Shown piece after piece: positions 46,611 to 55,309 of a stretch of 64,000 nucleotides of DNA (positions are counted from its first letter, which is position 1; each line of letters opens with the position of its first letter). The position numbers and the translations under genes are program-made. A model generated the notes under the pieces. The model worked only from the letters and a program-made list of their open reading frames with translations, was not told the origin of the DNA and did not search any database. This stretch comes from Carboxylicivirga caseinilyticus (GTDB lineage Bacteria; Bacteroidota; Bacteroidia; Bacteroidales; Marinilabiliaceae): positions 62,001 to 126,000 of the forward strand of contig JAFMVE010000009.1 in NCBI GenBank assembly GCA_025499705.1, read 5' to 3'.

Positions 46611-47356
46611 AACTCCTTAATTTTTATATTACGGAACCATACATCATCGCCATGATCCTGCAATCCAATGTATCCTTCAGTGGCAACATCTGCCCAGTTT
46701 GGATTCAATTCAGGGAATTTACTTCCGGCAACCAGTTCATTCCATTCAGGTGTCCATAAATGATATTCCACTACAGTTTCTCCATTTTGGATATGCCAAA
46801 CAGAACCTTTGTAAACTTTTATCTCAACAGAATTCCATTCGCCAGCTGGTTTTGCATTTTGTGGAACAGCAGGATATAAATCATATAATGATCCTGACAT
46901 TCTGTTTCCGTCTTTACCTGCTTTAGCATCTGGATGACGTTCGTTATCCAGAACCTGCATTTCTGGCGCTGTTTTCCAGATATAATCAATACTATCACTT
47001 TCCTGACCCAGATAGAAAATACCTGAATTACCACCTTCCGATATTTTCCATTCAAGCTTCAAATGAAAATTTCCGAACTTTTTATCACCGAATAAAATAT
47101 CACCACGATCTTTACCACCGGCTTCACCGCGTCCGGAACCCGGACAATGCAATGTTCCGTCTTCTGTTATATCCCATCCATTTGGGAAAGTAGTTTTATT
47201 ATAGCTTCTCCAGCCATCTGATGTTTTACCATCAAACAACAGTTGCCAGCCATCAGCTTTTTCTTCTTTAGTCAATGTATTGTTTTCTTTAGGTTGTTGG
47301 CTGCAAGCCGACGAAATTATCAGAGCTAATGCAGCTAATAATAAGATTTGTTTCAT
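46607..47356 (-). CDS. DUF1080 / 3-keto-disaccharide hydrolase-type lipoprotein
   Basis: A 249-residue lipoprotein (signal ending SSACSQ) with a beta-jellyroll of the DUF1080 family, now named 3-keto-disaccharide hydrolase. Conserved blocks are GWQLLFDGKTSDGWRSYN, FHLKLEWKISEGGNSGIFYL, PEMQVLDNERHPDA and EGYIGLQDHGDDVWFRNIKI. Known members cleave glycosides that were first oxidised at C3. It is co-transcribed with the epimerase-type gene through a four-base overlap and lies 289 bases after the nearest oxidoreductase gene. Confidence 0.92.
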   Translation of the reverse strand: MKQILLLAALALIISSACSQQPKENNTLTKEEKADGWQLLFDGKTSDGWRSYNKTTFPNGWDITEDGTLHCPGSGRGEAGGKDRGDILFGDKKFGNFHLKLEWKISEGGNSGIFYLGQESDSIDYIWKTAPEMQVLDNERHPDAKAGKDGNRMSGSLYDLYPAVPQNAKPAGEWNSVEIKVYKGSVWHIQNGETVVEYHLWTPEWNELVAGSKFPELNPNWADVATEGYIGLQDHGDDVWFRNIKIKEL

Positions 47357-47645
47357 TATTATATAGATTTAAGTTAGTACTGTAAATTAAGATTCATTTA
47401 TATTTCGTTTCATTGTCTTTAATTTGATCAAAGTTTTAATCGCTCTAGCCGCTAAGGCTTTTCATTTCTTGTCTTGATACAAGAAACGAAACAAAGAAAA
47501 TCAAGGCTACATTGTCTATGATTCCCATTAATTCATTCAACTTAAGTGCGGCCGGGTGATCTTCGAACAAGTTCTCAGCTTCCCGGTCTTACTAAAGTTC
47601 AATTTCTTAACACTCATCATTTCCAATGAGGCCACCTTTTAAGAT
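47357..47645. other. Non-coding gap with a dispersed-repeat-like palindrome
   Basis: No gene is supported. TTTCTTGT (47465-47472) and ACAAGAAA (47479-47486) form a perfect eight-pair stem with loop CTTGAT, next to CGAAACAAAGAAAATCAAG. From memory this style of sequence recurs in intergenic regions of Bacteroidota genomes, so a dispersed repeat inserted between operon parts is the best guess. It separates the oxidoreductase genes from the DUF1080 gene. Confidence 0.4.
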
Positions 47646-49127
47646 CTATTTAGGCATTTCTGGTAATGTCCAACCATCACGATAAGTATGCTTGATTAAT
47701 TCCTGTGCAAAAGCGTTGGCATTAACCGGATCCGTCCAGTCTTTATTGAATGTTGGATGTCCATCATGAATTTTAAAGCCATCGCGAATAACGGTACGTA
47801 TTGTTTCATCATCACCAATATTGGTAAATCGCATGTTTTCGCCATCCCATTCCAACTCTTTATTAAGCGTTTGCAAACGAACAGCCAAAACTCCCATTAC
47901 AACCATTTCGTTGAAAGGACCTGCCTCGCTAAATGGAGATAAAGTCTCAACACGATTTTCTGGTGATTCTTTACAGGCTCGTACCCAATCCATCTCGTGC
48001 GAGGTTTTAATACGAGGTTGTGTTTTAGGTACATCAGGCACTCTTCCTGACAATAACCAAGGATCCTTTCCATAACATCCGCATATCAAAGTATCTTTTG
48101 TTCCATGGAATATAACACCTCCTCCGGCATCATTCATATCTCTTCCGGCTGGCCATCCTTCCGGTTTCAAAGGTTGTAAACCTCCATCATACCAGTGTAC
48201 CTCCACTTCTGGCATGTTAACTTTTGGCAGACTCTTTCTTTCTGGGAAAGTCAATCTAACACGTTGAGCTGTTGGAGCCGCATCAGTTAATAATAAAGTA
48301 GAGCTTCCTTGCGCTTTTGTAGGATATCCCAGGTTCAGACTTTTAAATACAGGGTGAAGAATATGACAAGCCATATCTCCCAATGCACCTGTTCCAAAAT
48401 CCCACCATCCCCGGAAATTCCAAGGTGTATAAATAGGATTGTAAGGTCTCATCTTTGCAGGACCAATAAACAGATCCCAGTTAAACGTTTCAGGTACCGG
48501 CATCACCTCTTCTGGTCGGTTTAATCCCTGAGGCCAGATAGGACGATCGGTAAATGCTTCCACTTTGGTTACATCCCCTATTTCCCCGTTATGTATCCAC
48601 TCTGTTGTTAAAGCAACTCCTTCACCCGAAGCTCCCTGGTTACCCATTTGGGTAGCTACCTTATATTTTGCGGCCAGTTTAGTCAGTAAACGTGACTCAT
48701 AAACAGTGTGAGTCAGAGGCTTTTCAACATAAACATGTTTACCCATTGTAATGGCATGAGCCGCAATAATGGCGTGAGCATGATCGGCTGTAGCTACAAC
48801 AACAGCATCAATTTCATCGGCCATTTCATCAAACATTACTCGCCAGTCCCAGTAACGCTTAGCTTTAGGGAAGTGCTCGAAACAGCCGCTGGCATATTTC
48901 CAGTCTACATCACACAAAGCAACAATATTTTCACTTTCCATGGCTTTCAGTACACCAAAACCACGACCGCCAATTCCAACACCGGCGATATTCAGTTTAT
49001 CATTAGGTGATAGTTTGCGACGTTTAGCAAATACAGCTGAAGGCATCATAGCTAATCCTGCCGCCATCAGGCTTGTATTGGTGATAAAGCTCCTACGGCT
49101 TAATTGTGATTTTTTTGAATGTTCCAT
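47646..49127 (-). CDS. Tat-exported Gfo/Idh/MocA oxidoreductase
   Basis: A 493-residue NAD(P)-dependent sugar oxidoreductase. The N-terminus holds a twin-arginine signal (SRRSFITNTSLMAAGLAMM, then PSAVFA), so it folds with its cofactor and is exported to the periplasm. The Rossmann motif is GVGIGGRGFG (about 50-59), and VEKPLTHTVYE carries the conserved Lys of the EKP motif. FRGWWDFGTGALGDMACHIL is typical of the substrate domain. With the next Gfo/Idh/MocA gene upstream and the DUF1080 gene downstream it forms the set known to oxidise glycosides at C3 and cleave them. Confidence 0.92.
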   Translation of the reverse strand: MEHSKKSQLSRRSFITNTSLMAAGLAMMPSAVFAKRRKLSPNDKLNIAGVGIGGRGFGVLKAMESENIVALCDVDWKYASGCFEHFPKAKRYWDWRVMFDEMADEIDAVVVATADHAHAIIAAHAITMGKHVYVEKPLTHTVYESRLLTKLAAKYKVATQMGNQGASGEGVALTTEWIHNGEIGDVTKVEAFTDRPIWPQGLNRPEEVMPVPETFNWDLFIGPAKMRPYNPIYTPWNFRGWWDFGTGALGDMACHILHPVFKSLNLGYPTKAQGSSTLLLTDAAPTAQRVRLTFPERKSLPKVNMPEVEVHWYDGGLQPLKPEGWPAGRDMNDAGGGVIFHGTKDTLICGCYGKDPWLLSGRVPDVPKTQPRIKTSHEMDWVRACKESPENRVETLSPFSEAGPFNEMVVMGVLAVRLQTLNKELEWDGENMRFTNIGDDETIRTVIRDGFKIHDGHPTFNKDWTDPVNANAFAQELIKHTYRDGWTLPEMPK

Positions 49128-49168
49128 AAAATTAGATGTTAGAAGATTTATTGGATTAATTTTTAGGT

Positions 49169-50719
49169 CTATATGACTTGTTCTTTTTCGGCATCCCAGA
49201 AAACTTTTCTGTCTTCACGATAAGCAATGGTAGCCATATGAGCTGTTATGGCTTCTTCAAAGGCCTGATCAATATTACAGCTGGGTTGTCTGTTCATTCT
49301 GATGCACTCCAGCCATTCTTTAATATGTAGATGTGCTGTATTAACACGTTTACCTTTTACATGAGTATAGAGCAATCCACGGCTGGCAAAATATTTTTCT
49401 GTGGCCGAAGTATAAGCATCAACAGTATTTCTGCCAGGCTCATAGGTTATCATGGCTTCTTCCGGCCTGATCAAACCTGCTTCCAATTGCTTTCTGTATT
49501 GTGTTGAACCTCTGTCGGGAAATATTTCAAGGCGATTTTCCATACGCATGGTTGCATCATGGCCCATTATCACTTTGCCTCTGTAATTATCGTTGGCCAG
49601 TGAGGCACTGTACATAAATGTCAGATCACGTTCAGGATATTCAAATACAGCATGGTAAACATCCGGCACCTCTCTGCCGTCTTTAAAGAAATAGACTCCA
49701 CCGGAGGCAACAGCCGAATGAGGGATACCCAAGCCGAGAACCTGGTTAATCGCATCGTACTCATGCGTTAATAAGTCACCTCCCAAACCGGTTCCATAAT
49801 CCCACCAACAGCGCCAGCGGAAGAATCTTTCGAGACTAAACGGATGAGCATTGGTTGGCTCAATAAACTGCTTCCAATCAACAGTTTGCGGATTGGCATC
49901 GGGATGGATCGGATACACCCAGGCTCCGTTCGGATCATTTCGGTTGGTACAAACCTCAATCAAAGATATTTTGCCCAATATATTTTTATCAATCAACTGT
50001 TTGGCTTTTCGGAAAGAAGCTGTCTGACGCCCCTGATGACCTAACTGTAAAACTACGTTTGATTGTTTGATTACGTTACGTAAAGCATATGCTTCTTCTA
50101 CCGTTCGGGTCAATCCTTTTTCAACATAAATATGTTTGCCGGCTTTGGCAGCATCCATTGCCATTTGAGCATGCCAGTGATCAGGTGTTGCAATGATTAC
50201 GGCATCAACATCCGATGCATTTATTAAGTCACGATAGTTTTGGTAACGTTTAGCTTTAATATTCAGGCTATCTTTAGCAATACCTTTTTTTGCATTTGCT
50301 GATGCCAGTAAAGCATAGTCTGCATGAATATCAAATATATCGCAAACAGCTGTAATCTCAATTTGCAAATCATCCTGACTCAGATAATCCTGAAAACGGG
50401 TATCATCAGAATTTCTTTCTGCACTCGAAGCCCAATCCTTCAATACATCAGGATGTGCAAATCCGGCTGCTTCCAATAACTGTCGGCCTCTAATACCTGA
50501 ACCTATTATTCCAATCCGGATAACACGATCACTTCCAGAAGAAACAGGATCAGGATCGTCATATAAATTTAAACCTAAATCATCAGCTATACGATATGTC
50601 TGTTCCTCGCGATATTGAAGTTTTTCTGAAAGACCATAGGCGAAAGCTCCTAAAACAGGAACAGTCGCCAATGTTTTAATGATATCCCGACGGTTGTATT
50701 TTTTTTGATTATTATCCAT
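49169..50719 (-). CDS. Tat-exported Gfo/Idh/MocA oxidoreductase, second copy
   Basis: A 516-residue paralogue-type sugar oxidoreductase. A longer frame starts at 50761, but the ATG at 50719 opens the twin-arginine signal MDNNQKKYNRRDIIKTLATV directly and is preferred. Cofactor motif IGIIGSGIRGRQLLEA; EKP-type loop VEKGLTRTVEEA with Gly in place of Pro; substrate domain FFRWRCWWDYGTGLGGDLLT. It overlaps the DoxX gene upstream by eight bases and precedes the other oxidoreductase by 41 bases, so the three are one transcript. Two non-identical oxidoreductases suggest two steps or two substrate ranges. Confidence 0.91.
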   Translation of the reverse strand: MDNNQKKYNRRDIIKTLATVPVLGAFAYGLSEKLQYREEQTYRIADDLGLNLYDDPDPVSSGSDRVIRIGIIGSGIRGRQLLEAAGFAHPDVLKDWASSAERNSDDTRFQDYLSQDDLQIEITAVCDIFDIHADYALLASANAKKGIAKDSLNIKAKRYQNYRDLINASDVDAVIIATPDHWHAQMAMDAAKAGKHIYVEKGLTRTVEEAYALRNVIKQSNVVLQLGHQGRQTASFRKAKQLIDKNILGKISLIEVCTNRNDPNGAWVYPIHPDANPQTVDWKQFIEPTNAHPFSLERFFRWRCWWDYGTGLGGDLLTHEYDAINQVLGLGIPHSAVASGGVYFFKDGREVPDVYHAVFEYPERDLTFMYSASLANDNYRGKVIMGHDATMRMENRLEIFPDRGSTQYRKQLEAGLIRPEEAMITYEPGRNTVDAYTSATEKYFASRGLLYTHVKGKRVNTAHLHIKEWLECIRMNRQPSCNIDQAFEEAITAHMATIAYREDRKVFWDAEKEQVI

Positions 50720-51206
50720 TGATTGAATTCTTATGCTTAAACAATAACCTGTCAAAACCAATAAATTGACTGGTTGGAACGAAATATAAAACCATTAACA
50801 CGACTGCGAATATGAGGTTTTTATCTACCCACAATACATGGTCGCTGGTTAAGTGGAAATTCTGGGAAGCTACTGTTGGCGGGTATGACACGTAATACAA
50901 TAGTACCAATATCACCCCTGATAAGGATGCCACTTTAGACAAACAGCCAAGTATCAAGCCAAGTCCAATGGCAATCAGCCCCCAGGTGTTTAAAAAATCA
51001 ACTGCTTTAAGTAATGATGCATTTTCGGCAAGAGCCAGCCATACATTTTTAAGCAGTCCATGCGAATTCATTAAATAAGCATAAGAACTCCAATTCGGAT
51101 CAAGAAATTTTACAATGCCTTCGTACAAAAAGTACCAACCCATCAGCACCCGTAAAACAGCAAGAAAAGAGAGTTGTTTTGGATTAAAATTAGATTTAGT
51201 TGCCAT
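50712..51206 (-). CDS. DoxX-family membrane protein
   Basis: A 164-residue inner-membrane protein with four predicted helices (about 14-30, 70-88, 91-108, 127-145). RVLMGWYFLYEGIVKFLDP and SLSGVILVLLYYVSYPP match the DoxX family, whose members include quinone-linked oxidoreductase subunits. Placed first in the operon of two exported oxidoreductases, it could return reducing equivalents from their cofactor to the quinone pool; this is inference. Confidence 0.88.
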   Translation of the reverse strand: MATKSNFNPKQLSFLAVLRVLMGWYFLYEGIVKFLDPNWSSYAYLMNSHGLLKNVWLALAENASLLKAVDFLNTWGLIAIGLGLILGCLSKVASLSGVILVLLYYVSYPPTVASQNFHLTSDHVLWVDKNLIFAVVLMVLYFVPTSQFIGFDRLLFKHKNSING

Positions 51207-51340
51207 AAAGACACATTCTTTTAAAGTTAGATGTCATTTAAAATTAAGTATTTATAACAAAACAAAAAATTACATTGTCAACGAATTTTAAGAATCGTTG
51301 ATTAGTGTACTCTTTTGTCAGGTATTTTCAATTAATCTTT

Positions 51341-53257
51341 CTAATACACTTCCAATTCACTTATTGATGTGGCATATTCAATCCCCAGATGTGCATTGGC
51401 AGCATCTTTCTCTATTCCCCCTGCGTGCCCTATAATTCTGATTCCTCTTGTTTGAATAGTATCAAATTGGATGGTAAAATCCTGATAAGCTGGTTTCATC
51501 CATTGATTATTATCCGTATTTAATTCAGGATATATTTTTTTCTCATCAACCTCTTTCCATTCCTTATCCTCAAGATATTCAATTCTAAAATCTGTAAACC
51601 AACCATAAAATTCCCCGGGTTTACCATTATTATAAATTAATGTTGAGATTGACTGAGGCTCATCCCATAAATATCCATAGTAATCGGTAGCCTGTTCATG
51701 ATTGTTCTTGAGACTCATATAGCCAGTTCTATCATTTCCGTCTCTGATTACCTCTATATCTTTATTTGTAGAAGTTGTATTAAATAATATCTCAGACGCT
51801 GTCAGAGCTTTGTTATTATCGAAAACATTCAGGTGAACCTTCCTTTCAATCTTATTGTCGAGATTTGAAGCTATCATCGTAAATGAATAATCACCTTCTT
51901 GCTCAGGAGTGCCAGACAGGCAACCATCCTGATAAATGATACCAGCAGGTAAATTGCCAATTATTTCAATTTGTTTTTCTAATGAGCCTGCATAAACAGG
52001 ATATTCCCAATATTGTCCAACCCGAAGGGATTGCAGTGGTATCGGGTTAAATTCAAACGGAGCAACGAATCTGGATTTAGAAGCAATTTTATAATACTTC
52101 TTTCCATCCTTTTCGAATATTTCTCCACCATTCGCTAAAATGATCTTTTCTGCCTGTAATATGGTTCGTTCTGCCAACTCTGTTATTTTAGCATCCGAAA
52201 GACCTTCGCGGGTAATCATCCGATAAGAATCATTGAATGGGAGCTCCCATTTCATATCCTTTATCGGAAACATTAATTCCTCAGGAATACTTTTAAATCC
52301 ATTTACGATACCCAGCAAACCACACATGGTTGCAGCCTGATTATCAGCATCCATACCAAAAGCACAGGCATAATCAAGTGTCATCTGAAAATCTCCCTGC
52401 CCGTAAAGTAATGCCATTACACCCAATGCCCCATTTAGTGTAGCATCAACCGCTGCCCAAGAGTGACGGTTATAATCCTCAATTCTATAGTACTTCTCAA
52501 CTACATTAGCCCTCGCCTTTTGCCATTCTTCAGGGTATAGTTGATATTGTTCCTTTACAAACTCAACTGCCTTTGCAAAACGACTGTTAACAGGCAACGC
52601 GCAGATTCCAATCTCTATTAATTCGTTGATGTCTTTTTCGAAAAAAGCTGCACTATACATGGCAGCATAATGTAAAGTGGGTTCTAATCCAAAATCATCA
52701 CTTGTGATACGGGCAGCATATTCCGATTTAGCTACGGCATAATTAATCATCCCAGGAGCTGTAACTGCCCATATTTCGTTTACCAATTGCGGATCAATCT
52801 GAAACCATTCACAGTTAAACTGTTTATTACCTGTAACGGGTGGATAATGACCCGCATTCATTAACGTCACTGCCATTCGATTGGCAAACCAGATACGTTC
52901 TTTAACATGAGTTTTCCAGGCTTCTGCCAGGTCAAAGTAAGTCGGTTCAATACCTTTCTTCTCCATAATAGACAGATACATGTATTCAATATCAGTATCA
53001 TCATCAGAAAAGGCACCATCATATTTTTTCAGATCAGCCAATGTAAAGGAGTACCCATAAGGAAATTGATCAGGACCAGGTTCATCTATGTATTTAAATT
53101 CATATCCCAATCCGTATGTATTACCAATAATCTGCCCAATCCATGATGCATAAACGGCATCTTTGTATTCATCAGCCGATATAATTTTGGATGGTTCCTC
53201 CGCAACATTACATGCAACCAAAAACAAAATGAATAGATTGGATAAGGTGTTTTTCAT
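51341..53257 (-). CDS. Lipoprotein ADP-ribosylglycohydrolase-fold enzyme with Ig-like and discoidin-like domains
   Basis: A 638-residue lipoprotein (lipobox LVAC, Cys16). Residues about 30-370 have the all-helical ADP-ribosylglycohydrolase fold: ASWIGQIIGNTYGLGYEF, the metal-binding GAFSDDDTDIEYMYL and GMDADNQAATMCGLLGIVNG, where the Asp residues hold the two Mg ions. Residues about 398-480 are a putative Ig domain (LSGTPEQEGDYSFTMIASN) and 485-638 look like an F5/8 discoidin-type binding domain. Most members of this fold are cytoplasmic; export and glycan-binding modules suggest that the substrate is an extracellular sugar conjugate. It is divergent from the DUF6377 regulator gene (202 bases between starts). 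Confidence 0.87.
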   Translation of the reverse strand: MKNTLSNLFILFLVACNVAEEPSKIISADEYKDAVYASWIGQIIGNTYGLGYEFKYIDEPGPDQFPYGYSFTLADLKKYDGAFSDDDTDIEYMYLSIMEKKGIEPTYFDLAEAWKTHVKERIWFANRMAVTLMNAGHYPPVTGNKQFNCEWFQIDPQLVNEIWAVTAPGMINYAVAKSEYAARITSDDFGLEPTLHYAAMYSAAFFEKDINELIEIGICALPVNSRFAKAVEFVKEQYQLYPEEWQKARANVVEKYYRIEDYNRHSWAAVDATLNGALGVMALLYGQGDFQMTLDYACAFGMDADNQAATMCGLLGIVNGFKSIPEELMFPIKDMKWELPFNDSYRMITREGLSDAKITELAERTILQAEKIILANGGEIFEKDGKKYYKIASKSRFVAPFEFNPIPLQSLRVGQYWEYPVYAGSLEKQIEIIGNLPAGIIYQDGCLSGTPEQEGDYSFTMIASNLDNKIERKVHLNVFDNNKALTASEILFNTTSTNKDIEVIRDGNDRTGYMSLKNNHEQATDYYGYLWDEPQSISTLIYNNGKPGEFYGWFTDFRIEYLEDKEWKEVDEKKIYPELNTDNNQWMKPAYQDFTIQFDTIQTRGIRIIGHAGGIEKDAANAHLGIEYATSISELEVY

Positions 53258-53459
53258 AGATTCTTCAGAACTTTCGATAATATTAACTGATATATCACAG
53301 TTTCCCCAAAAATCAACCTCACTTTAAACTCATATTACAATAAAACCTTTCTATTTACTCACATTTATTTTTAGATGTACCTTATATGTAAATGAATTTT
53401 TACAATATGCTTTTGATTAGTTATTATTGTATTTTGAATCCAAAACGGCTTAAAGCAGT

Positions 53460-55118
53460 ATGAAAAAATCTTTTCTAATACTCTTATATATACATCTTTC
53501 TACATTGGCTTTTGCCAGCGTTACAACAGAGCTTGACTCCCTTTTTATTGTGTTAAATAAAACAATGAGTGAGCGTAGTAAATACCAAGCCATTAAAGAG
53601 AATAAGATTAATGGATTAAAAAGCTTATTGAATGAAAGTGAACTGACTGCAGCCCGTGAATTTTATGTTAACAATCGTTTATTAATCGAATATCTCCCTT
53701 TTAATTTTGATTCGGCGGTTCATTACATTGACCGAAACCTGGAACTGGCGAGACTATATGACAACAGGGAATTTAAAAACGAAACCAATTTACACCTTGC
53801 TAATTTGCTGGCATTCTCTGGCCGATATCTCGAAGCCCTTGATGTGGTTAAAAAAGTTGATTCTAAAAAAATCAATAAAGAGCAAAAACAGGAATATTAC
53901 AGCATTTTTACCAAAATATACTCTGAGTTATTTCTTTTTACGCCAGCCAAAGAAAACATTGAATTGTATCGAGCGGAATATCATGCCTATGCTGACACTT
54001 TATTAAAATTTCTTGATCCCTCGAGTGAAGAATATCTGGCCATCAAAGAAAAGGAATACCGTGATAACCGAAATATGATTGACTGTAAACGAATCAATAC
54101 CCAAAGACTGGCTATGGCAGAATCGGGTACGCGAATCTATTCAATGATCACCTTTGAAAGAGCTATTTTATACAAGATGGAGCATGATCTGGAATCAGCT
54201 AAAAAATACCTGATTCTTTCAGCCATTTCGGATATTAAGGCAGCGGTTAAGGATAACGCTTCTCTCACCGATCTGGCCATGATACTTTTCAACGAAGACA
54301 ATATTGACGATGCCTACCGGTATATAATGTTTTCGTTCGAAGATGCTGCTTTTTATAATTCACGACTACGATATGTACAGATTTCCAATATTTTACCACT
54401 TATATCAGAAGCTTATCAACTAAAAACAAATCGTCAGAAAAGCGAACTCAGAAGGTATCTAATAACCATTAGTTTATTAAGTATTATATTATTGATTGCC
54501 ATCATTGCAATTTTCACACAGATAAAATCATTACGAAATGCAAAAGATGAATTGATTAAGGTAAATGATCGCCTCAGGGAACTAAATGATGAATTACAAA
54601 CCGCCAACACCGAGTTGTACACACTAAATCACGACTTAGTTGAATCTGATATGGTAAAGGAACATTACATTGGCAGCTTTCTGGCTATTTGTTCTGATTA
54701 TATTGATAAGCTTGACGACTTTAGAAAAATGGTCAATAAAAATATTGTTGGCCATAAAGTGGAAGAGCTCTACACAACAACCAAGTCCCGCAAATTGATT
54801 GAGAAGGAGGTGGATGATTTTTATAATAGCTTTGATAATATCTTCCTGCATCTATTCCCCGATTTTGTTGATCAAATCAATAATCTATTACTGGAGGATG
54901 AAAAGATTGAGTTAAAGAAGGACGAACCCCTTCCAACCGAGATTCGCATATTTGCACTTATCAGATTGGGAATCAAGGACAGTTCAAAAATTGCTCATTT
55001 ATTGCGATATTCTGTTAATACCATTTATAACTACCGCGTTAAAATCAAAAATAAAGCGGCTGTACCTCGCGAAGAATTTGAAGATTATATTATGAAAATA
55101 GGATCGAAGATTATTTGA
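53460..55118 (+). CDS. DUF6377-type membrane regulator with TPR sensor
   Basis: A 552-residue protein with signal peptide (1-19), periplasmic TPR-like helical repeats to about 325, one transmembrane helix at 331-354, a coiled coil 355-400 and a C-terminal cytoplasmic domain of the DUF6377 type. The last part, IRIFALIRLGIKDSSKIAHL followed by LRYSVNTIYNYRVKIKNK, has a LuxR-like helix-turn-helix. Such proteins act as one-piece membrane-bound transcription regulators of carbohydrate loci in Bacteroidota. It faces the ADP-ribosylglycohydrolase gene and may control it and the sugar-oxidation operon. Confidence 0.87.
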   Translation: MKKSFLILLYIHLSTLAFASVTTELDSLFIVLNKTMSERSKYQAIKENKINGLKSLLNESELTAAREFYVNNRLLIEYLPFNFDSAVHYIDRNLELARLYDNREFKNETNLHLANLLAFSGRYLEALDVVKKVDSKKINKEQKQEYYSIFTKIYSELFLFTPAKENIELYRAEYHAYADTLLKFLDPSSEEYLAIKEKEYRDNRNMIDCKRINTQRLAMAESGTRIYSMITFERAILYKMEHDLESAKKYLILSAISDIKAAVKDNASLTDLAMILFNEDNIDDAYRYIMFSFEDAAFYNSRLRYVQISNILPLISEAYQLKTNRQKSELRRYLITISLLSIILLIAIIAIFTQIKSLRNAKDELIKVNDRLRELNDELQTANTELYTLNHDLVESDMVKEHYIGSFLAICSDYIDKLDDFRKMVNKNIVGHKVEELYTTTKSRKLIEKEVDDFYNSFDNIFLHLFPDFVDQINNLLLEDEKIELKKDEPLPTEIRIFALIRLGIKDSSKIAHLLRYSVNTIYNYRVKIKNKAAVPREEFEDYIMKIGSKII

Positions 55119-55309
55119 TTTCTCATATAAGATAAGATTGTAAATACTCTTTTTATTAACTCTTTTGCACTTCAAATAGAACTATTAATGTCGCAGAGTA
55201 TTTATATATTTAAATAGTACGATACTCAAAGTCTGATAAAAAAATGTAATTTTAACTCAATTATTTGTGCATGAGGACTGTTCGCCATCTATTAACCAAT
55301 CAGTCGTAA

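Noticed and set aside
49768-50044. Overlapping frames on both strands inside the second oxidoreductase
   Set aside because: They are shadows of the Gfo/Idh/MocA gene, which has an intact cofactor site and Tat signal.
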